This document shows positions 57,535 through 64,000 of a stretch of 64,000 nt of DNA, in pieces. The stretch's first letter is position 1, and the number at the start of each line of letters is the position of its first letter. Both the position numbers and the translations under genes were made by a program. The notes beneath the pieces are model-generated. The model saw only the letters and a program-made list of their open reading frames with translations, searched no databases and had not been told where the DNA came from. The DNA is from Norana najaformis (taxonomy: Eukaryota; Annelida; Clitellata; Crassiclitellata; Hormogastridae): contig OZ029916.1 in assembly GCA_964023275.1 (NCBI GenBank), positions 14,686,607-14,750,606 on the forward strand. Reading direction: 5' to 3'.

Positions 57535-58020
57535 GCATGTATGTATACGTGTATGTATGTATGTATATATGTATGTATGTAAATATGTAGGTAGGTAGGT
57601 ATGCATGTATATAGGTATATATGTATGCGTGTATGTATGTATGCGTGTATGTATGTATGTATGCGTGTATGTATGTATGTATGCGTGTATGTATGTATGT
57701 ATACGTGTATGTATGTATGTATGTATGTAAATATGTAGGTAGGTATGTATGCATGTATATAGGTATATATGTATGCGTGTATGTATGTATGCGTGTATGT
57801 ATGTATGTATGCGTGTATGTATGTATGTATGCGTGTATGTATGTATGTATACGTGTATGTATGTATGTATGTATGTAAGTATGTAGGTAGGTATGTATGC
57901 ATGTATATAGGTATGTGTGTATGCGTGTATGTATGTATGCGTGTATGTATGTATGCGTGTATGTATGTATGCGTTGATGTATGTATGTATACGTGTATGT
58001 ATGTATGTAGGCCTATGTAT
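57535..58020. repeat. (TATG)n array with 148-bp higher-order period
   Basis: The array is built of TATG units with TGCG, TACG and TAGG variants. ATGCATGTATATAGGTAT starts at 57601, 57749 and 57897, exactly 148 bp apart, and the order of variants between them is nearly the same. About three higher-order copies. Frames of 74-144 codons across it (MHTYLPTYLHTYIHTY repeats) are simple-sequence translations. Confidence 0.95.
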
Positions 58021-58049
58021 GTGTTAATGTAATTCGTGGAGACAGGGTA

Positions 58050-58265
58050 ACTGCCGACGAGTGATATGAGACCTGGAAAGGAGGAGATAGGTTATTAGCT
58101 TTTAGTGGAGATCTAAAGGTCAACACAGACTTTGCACTAGAAGAAAATTTCAAAGTCTGGAACCAGCAGCCGAAAAGGCATGCGCGCCAATAGACGCCGT
58201 TGTCTATCCTTCTGCTAAATCTGTTCCCTCTTTTATTCACCCTTTCCTCTACTATGCACCCGTTC
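58050..58265 (-). pseudogene. Likely LINE RT tail fragment
   Basis: The minus frame has CLFGCWFQTLKFSSSAKSV and LTFRSPLKANNLSP, resembling the RLWNxLP...SLxxFKxxLK ending of CR1-like RTs, but changed at key residues. Assignment is tentative. Confidence 0.4.
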
Positions 58266-58306
58266 CCTTCCACATTCCGACTCCCCACTGAGTTGTATAA
58301 AACGGT

Positions 58307-58636
58307 TTAGAAGCGAACCGGTTTCTTGATGGATCTGTTGATCGAAATGGTCGCTGGTGGCATGTCTTCGGTTGCTAGGAGTCGCTTGATGACACTCAGG
58401 AACTCGGCAGCCATGATGACGCCACGGCAGACGCCTGCCCCTCGTCGGTCATCGGCCTCGGGACGATTGTCTCTCTCCATCGCCGCCGCCCCAGCCTCCG
58501 GTGCTGCCACCTGGGAACCATGTAAGGAATCGGAAATCTGTTCCACGGGAAACGGACCTAGTGGCGCCCTCTGGCTTGAACAACTCAAGACTACGGCCAA
58601 GATGGCGGCTACCTGGACACGGCTACGTTTCAGCAT
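58307..58636 (-). CDS. Putative small secreted protein (109 codons)
   Basis: A GC-rich minus frame opens MLKRSRVQVAAILAVVLSCS, basic residues followed by a hydrophobic core and small residues, as in a signal peptide. It continues through Ala/Pro/Glu-rich sequence to CRGVIMAAEFLSVIKRLLAT and ends NRSIKKPVRF then TAA. Dibasic sites (KR, KK) could be prohormone convertase sites, but no Gly amidation donor precedes the stop. There are only a few Cys. Either a complete single-exon gene or a first exon; unrecognised. Confidence 0.4.
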   Translation of the reverse strand: MLKRSRVQVAAILAVVLSCSSQRAPLGPFPVEQISDSLHGSQVAAPEAGAAAMERDNRPEADDRRGAGVCRGVIMAAEFLSVIKRLLATEDMPPATISINRSIKKPVRF

Positions 58637-59837
58637 GTCGGATTCGGCTGTTCAAAAATCAGTCAGTTGAATAAATCATGTGATCGATCTACTTCATTAC
58701 CAAAGAATGCATGAACGAACGAAGGAAGGAATGAGGAGCAAGATAATGAACGAATAACGTAATCATTCATTGTTTAGTAGTCGAAGAACTCACTTCCCTC
58801 ACCTTTCTGCTATATTCTCTTTATAGGCCTACTTCCTACCAATCAGGCTTGACGCTCACCTGCTACCCTCCACCCATCGCCGGGTCTTTACAACTAAGTT
58901 GCTTTCAATATCTCGTTTCTGTCTTACAGCAGGACGATGTCAAATAAACGTTTGAATGGGGCTTCTGCACATTTGTCTGAGGAGGATCTTCAGAAGAAAC
59001 AACTGACCTTCAAATTTAGCGCCAACAACGAATCTGTAGAACTAAAGATTTCTGTAGCAGGAATATGCAATTAGGCATAAAGTTGAATAACGTTAGCAGC
59101 AAAATACTAAGACTGAAATTAATTCCACAAAAGCATATTGCAAGTTTAGCTATAAAAGAATATAGTTGTAGTAAATTGTACATGTACTCGAATATATCAT
59201 CATCATTATCATCACCATCATCATCGTCAACAGCAGCAGCAACAGCACTCTCTAGGGACCTCTCGTTGTAGCCGAAATGATGTATACACATACTGATGTT
59301 AATATTTGTTAAGGGACAAGAAGTTCTTCCCCAGGCAAAATGTATTCAAACCTCAGGGAAAATTTGGCACTCTCTCACACGTGCAGAACCAGGCCAACAC
59401 CGTCTCTACACCGTCGTCGTCATTATCGTCACAATTCATCATCACCATTCATCCTCACCATTAATCATCATCATCATTATCATCATCATTTCCTGACGCA
59501 AGCCACCTGGCGGTGATGGGTGCAAATAGATGATCTACATTCTTTTCGGTCCTTAGTCAAATCTAGGGCTTTTCTTGTGCATCATGACAATTGTCATCAC
59601 CATATTCTCATCGTTATCATTCTTCTTCGTTATCTATTTCATCGTTATTAAACTCCTCGTCCTCGCTTTATCTTCCTAATTATAATTATCACCATCATCG
59701 TTTATCATCACACTTGATATCCTCATTACCAATATCGTCATTTTCATCGTCATCTTCATTTTACGGTGGAAGATAGATGCCTTCATGCAGGGATTGTGCA
59801 ATATGATAACGGCGCTATAATTTGGAGTAAAACAGTA

Positions 59838-59895
59838 AATCCTCCTCCTCCTCCTCCTCCTCCTCCTCCTCCTCCTCCTCCTCCTCCTCCTCCTT
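59838..59895 (+). repeat. (CTC)n microsatellite
   Basis: Nineteen or so perfect CTC units; the minus-strand poly-Arg frame across it is an artefact. Confidence 0.95.
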
Positions 59896-60402
59896 TTCCT
59901 CCTGATCATTTATCATCCTCAAAATAATTACTCATTATACTCATCATTAAATTGCCCGTGTTAATTGGAAGATGGTTCAATAGGGACAGTAAAACGTGCG
60001 ACGATGCACGACATTATTAGAATTTATAAGAACTCAGGGCTCTTCACCATCTGCTGTATTCTGTACTTAGAAGTACCGCCGTTGGAGGAATTCAGAAGCC
60101 TGAATGCATCAGAAAGGAGGGCTATGATTTGTAAGGGCCAAATGACAGTCTCCCCCGCACTCAGGATTTCATGGTAACAGAGCGGGAACAATGATAACAC
60201 CTTACGGCCACTTACGTACCAGGCTTGCCATACCAATTATCTGAACTTTATTTGTAAGACATATAAGCGCAAGAAAGATTAGCAAGATTCTGAAAACTGT
60301 GAAACAAAAGGATAGAAACACAGATGAAGACATAACAAGATCTGGACCAATTAACTTGGACCAGGACTTTAGGGAAGCACTAATTTGATAAATTACCAAA
60401 AA

Positions 60403-60622
60403 GAATTGAGATCATTTACTCACATCCACTGCTACCAAATCGTTGACGTCAGGAACTGTTGCTGATGATGATGATGATCACTGGGACTCCTGCATGCAAG
60501 AATCACTTAGGCCTCCGAAAAGAACTGAAATGAATTGAGATCATTTATTCGCAGCCATCGCTGCCAAATGGTGAACGTGAGGAACTGATTACTGATGATG
60601 ATGATGATGATGATAATGATGA
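60403..60622 (+). repeat. 129-bp direct duplication ending in (GAT)n
   Basis: GAATTGAGATCATTTACTCA (60403) and GAATTGAGATCATTTATTCG (60532) begin two copies of about 75-90 bp, each running through GTCAGGAACTG / GTGAGGAACTG into a (GAT)n run. Confidence 0.85.
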
Positions 60623-61254
60623 TGAGCACAAGATTGTCGCATCCATATTATGCATATAATATAGTTATACCTATGCATACATACATACATGCTTACACAT
60701 AAGCCTACATATATAAATACATAATTACATGCATGCATACAAATCTGATTATTCGGCCAGCAGTAATTAATCCATAGCCAAAAAGTAATGAGACAAATCA
60801 AAGACGTAGCAGTCCGTCTGTAAAACGTAGCAGTTGAATGCAGCAATACGTTAAATAGAGCAGTCTTCACGGAAATCATTACAAGTGAAGGCAAGACATT
60901 ATATTCTCTCAAACCTTATGCGATACTAAAATTCACTTGTTATTCTGTGATCAGCGACCAAGAAACACCAAGGGAACAGAAATCGTGTTCACCAGTTTAA
61001 TGTTCTGGCTGCACAACGTTTCATCTCAGGCCTAGGCCTAGACACAGACTGAAATTAATGGCGACGTAATAGACTCCATGCCAGAGTGTTATTAGACCAT
61101 AGTTCATATTCAGAATTATTAGAATCATATTCAGATAAACTTTATAAAGAATAAAATCGATAGGGAAACATTAATTAAATACATCTTCTCGGGAATTGCA
61201 TTGCCGTATATACTTGCAGAAGTATGATGGCATGGCCGGAGCTATCTCTAAGTA

Positions 61255-61350
61255 GTCGTAATCGTAAGCTCGAAAATTTCTGAAGCACTGTATAAAAGCT
61301 AAGCGCTAAACACCTGCTTATTCACGAGAGCTGCGTCAAGTCAGATGGAT
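61255..61350 (-). mobile_element. CR1-like family X, degraded 3' end
   Basis: GTCGTAATCGTAAGCTCGAA, TTTCTGAAGCACTGTATAAA and CACCTGCTTATTCAC are recognisable versions of the reverse-complemented family X terminus seen at 9826 and 10411. Confidence 0.6.
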
Positions 61351-62690
61351 TGTCCAAAGATACCGTATTCGAAGACCATAATTCGGTTGCCAGATAGAGA
61401 GAGAGAGACAAAGAGAGAGACAAAGAGACAAACAAAGAGAGAGGTTGGGAGGGAGGGAGAGAGAGAGGAGAGAGAGAACAGAGGAGCTGTTACGTCGGAT
61501 TGTGTATAAGGTGACAGAAGCAAGAAAGTGGCTGATTGGCTTGATCATGGAAAGATTCTTGAAGAGGTCGGACTCCGCGGTGCTTAAGAGCGCAATGATG
61601 AAATTACCTTAGATTGCTTTTAGCAATCTATTAACTTATTAAACAGTTTATTTTTGTTATTTTGAAGTCTACTGAGGAACTCTGGGCGTAAAAATCATGT
61701 GCTCAAAATCAAATCGACCTATTCGTTAACGAAACGCCTTATTCCCATTTCTGAAAACTAAAAATTCCATATAGGCGTGGGCTACAGCATTTTGCCAGCA
61801 AGAATTAAGAGCATGCTTTGGAGTTTAGATTCCATAATGCGATGTGATATAGCAAAATAGGGAAATAATATAGGCCTACACATAATAATAACATGCATGC
61901 ACGTGAGTCCCCACGGTGTAGTACATAGACATATCTGCTACTAACCGTGTTTCTTGGTTTTCAACTGCAGCAGTTGCTCTCAGAAGTTGAGTGCGAGAAT
62001 CGTCGAAGCGATCTGCGAAATATATATAGGCTGTCCATGTGATTGACATTCACTATGACGGTCGTAAACCACTTGCCTTCGTTGCACAGGCGCCTACGTG
62101 ACCATCGGCACTCACAGCCTACGCCGGGAACAACAAGAACGAGAGGCAGGGTGCAAAGAAGATGAGGAAGAGACAGAGGAAGAGACAGAGACATGGAAAC
62201 AACCACATCACGGAAGCAGTGAAGGAAAGTGGGTTATAAAAGAAAGCCCTTAGAAACAACCGTATATAGGCTCAAATGTAATAGGATATGACATTTTGAT
62301 AAAGACCGATATATTGAAGCGAGGGATGGATGGATGCATGGATGAATAGACAGACCAGATAGACAGACAGATAAAAAAGATGGATGGATGGATGGATGGA
62401 TGGATGAATGGATGCATGCATGCATGCATGCATGCATGGAGAAACTCATATCGCGACTGATCATTATCGCTCACTTTAGAATAACAGTCTGTCGAATGAA
62501 CTGAATTGGAAACCTACTTAGTGGCGACTCTGTTATGACGACGGTGCTTGAGATAACAATGAATGGAAAGAGGACTACGAGAAGACCGACGACTTGGCAA
62601 ATGGACTAAATAGATGCTGTATAAAGGAGAGAGTGATTGAGTGAGTGAGTGAGTGAGTGAGTGGGTGGGTGGGTAGGTGGGTGGGTGAGT

Positions 62691-62722
<32 letters not shown>

Positions 62723-63265
62723 AGCTTACGGTACAAGCAGAATGTGCCCAAAAGAAAAAAACATCGATTGTATATTTATGTATGTATCTGGATATTTATA
62801 TATTGCCTTTCAAGAACGCCTGCCTCAAAGGCAGCCATGCATACAGGCACTGTATAAGCAGCAGGCACAGAGGGCGCAAGTGGAGAGGGGAGGGGAAGAG
62901 GAGATGATGTGGAGGACGTGTCTTTGTGAAATTGCTTTAAAATAAGCGATGGAACCTTATATCGCCTATAGAGTGTCACGCATTATTGGCTCTACTTTTC
63001 ATTTCATTCATGCAGGTCGTCTCCGCGTTCATCATCTGCAGCTTTCGTCTGCTGACGACGCTTCATTGAAGCGGTTAATGCGATCCCATAGGCCTTATAT
63101 TCCTCTAGATAGGCCCATGTACACAAAAGCCTCTTTCTCTAGAAGATGATCTGCTCTGCCTGGAAAAATTATATCTGAAACTTACGCTGTATAGTGTGCC
63201 TGTATATGAGCGTGGGCGTATGTGTGCGTGCGTGTGTGTGCGTGTGTGAGTGTGTGTGTTTGCAG
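61351..63265. other. Gene-free interval with GA- and GATG-type microsatellites
   Basis: It includes (GAGA)n at 61397-61485, (GGAT)n and (GCAT)n at 62385-62440, (GTGA)n(GTGG)n(GA)n at 62630-62720 and a (GT)n run at 63205-63262. Frames at 61961-62206 and 62949-63149 are unrecognised and unsupported by splice sites. Confidence 0.6.
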
Positions 63266-63401
63266 GAAATTTGTCAACCTCAGTTCATCCGCACATTCTC
63301 CTCCTTTGTGCAGCGCACAATGGCCTGCATAGAGTATATGGATCTACGCAAATGGCCAGCGTTCACTCACTTCCTGTCGATGTATGACCTTGTCTTCACC
63401 T
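63266..63401 (+). CDS. Putative internal exon, unknown protein
   Basis: After a (GT)n run and TTTGCAG, 45 codons plus one base are open to CACCT/GTAGGG: EICQPQFIRTFSSFVQRTM, ACIEYMDLRKWPAFTHFL, SMYDLVFT. It has helical, HEAT/ARM-like amphipathic character and no repeats. I cannot name the family. It would be the first plus-strand exon right of ACSBG. Confidence 0.5.
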
Positions 63402-64000
63402 GTAGGGGGGAATGGCCTGCCTTGGGTCAAATTTTAGATTTTACCTCATAAATTAGGATTCAGTTGTCTTAAATATATTTTGTAATTATTTTCTGAAAAA
63501 GCAATATTTTTAGGAATCTACTATGAGTAAATTGCAATATTATCCCAAAAGTAAAATATGAAAATTTAAATTTTTCCTTGCCTTGATGGTTAAAACATCC
63601 CAGTGCAGGGCACCATATGGAGCATTAGGACAATATATGTGGAGTATTGGGTCAAACAACAGATGTGTGTTCTACTGTAATCTAAGTTTATCGAATGTAA
63701 AAGTTCATATTCTAATCAAACTAACAAAACACTGTCAAAACTTCATTCAGCTGAAAAAATACCACACCGTAGGCCTAAAATACATGCTAAAAACGCAGAC
63801 ACTTGTTTTAATCGGTTACTTTTTATCAGGTCGAGTCATCAGAATTGCAATTGTGGCATAATTACAGTACGTAGGGCCTACTATGAATTACCGTCAGTGC
63901 ATTTCTGGTGTGCCCAGTATCTGCATATAGAATGAACCCACTTTTCTTTTGGGTGGGCTGTTTTAGTAGCTGTTACTACAAACCTGTATTCACAAAATAT
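63402..64000 (+). other. Possible intron after the 63266 exon
   Basis: AT-rich sequence without a further exon that I can support before the window ends. Confidence 0.45.

Larger units (their letters stand above)
58637..61250. other. Gene-free interval rich in trinucleotide repeats
   Basis: It contains (ATC)n at 59195-59230 and 59435-59490, (CTC)n at 59838-59895 and two (GATGAT)n runs linked to a 129-bp duplication (60403 and 60532). Open frames here are repeat translations or unsupported. I see no exon. Confidence 0.6.

Noticed and set aside
57468..58032. Four overlapping open frames of 74-144 codons on both strands
   Set aside because: All are translations of the (TATG)n array (Tyr-Ile-His-Thr or Tyr-Val-Cys-Met repeats).
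59676..59909. Minus frame with a poly-Arg run
   Set aside because: It translates the (CTC)n microsatellite.
1..64000. CRISPR arrays, operons, phage or plasmid features
   Set aside because: Spliced genes and eukaryotic retroelements show that this is animal nuclear DNA; the tandem repeats lack unique spacers.

Overview
The window is animal nuclear DNA. Its genes are split by spliceosomal introns with GT/AG borders, the sequence is AT-rich, and the intervening DNA holds decayed LINEs, tRNA-derived SINEs, DNA transposons and microsatellites. The protein families (an SHB-type SH2 adaptor and a bubblegum acyl-CoA synthetase) and the CR1-, RTE-, piggyBac-, MULE- and hAT-like remnants fit an invertebrate metazoan. 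I cannot fix the phylum from sequence alone. No prokaryotic operon, CRISPR array, rRNA or intact tRNA gene was seen.

Layout: (1) 538-724 is the last coding exon of a plus-strand SHB/SHD/SHF-like SH2 adaptor, followed by a candidate long 3' UTR and gene-poor DNA to about 8.4 kb. (2) 8.4-12 kb is a CpG-richer, transposon-dense interval dominated by one CR1-like LINE family with (ATTACG)n tails, including a 260-codon reverse transcriptase tail at 10568-11350. (3) 13932-44844 is one large plus-strand gene that I rebuilt exon by exon: a bubblegum-type long/very-long-chain acyl-CoA synthetase (ACSBG). Fifteen coding exons with consistent phases give 706 codons plus stop. Intron 1 (about 15.5 kb) holds a hAT-like element with a nested foldback, a piggyBac remnant with both ends, a SINE and several dispersed repeats. 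Introns 3, 12 and 13 hold RTE fragments, and intron 13 also a SINE and a MULE nested in a CR1. (4) 44845 to about 49 kb is 3' UTR and intergenic DNA, with a second copy of the hAT-like end. (5) 49-64 kb is different in character: CpG-richer, with repeated TAGGCCTA octamers, long microsatellites including a 148-bp higher-order (TATG) array, more LINE/SINE debris, and several exon-like open stretches (minus strand 51.8, 56.0 and 58.5 kb; plus strand 54.4 and 63.3 kb) whose products I do not recognise.

The two identified genes lie in the same orientation but no functional link is visible. The most informative pattern is the alternation of CpG-poor transcribed domains (1-9.4 kb and 13-49 kb) with CpG-rich repeat-loaded intergenic DNA, the expected trace of mosaic gene-body methylation. 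No clearly new biological system was found. The strongest leads are a dispersed repeat with a conserved 3' hairpin and partly open frames, an assemblage of nested transposons, and an unidentified GC-rich set of minus-strand exon-like segments including a possible secreted peptide.
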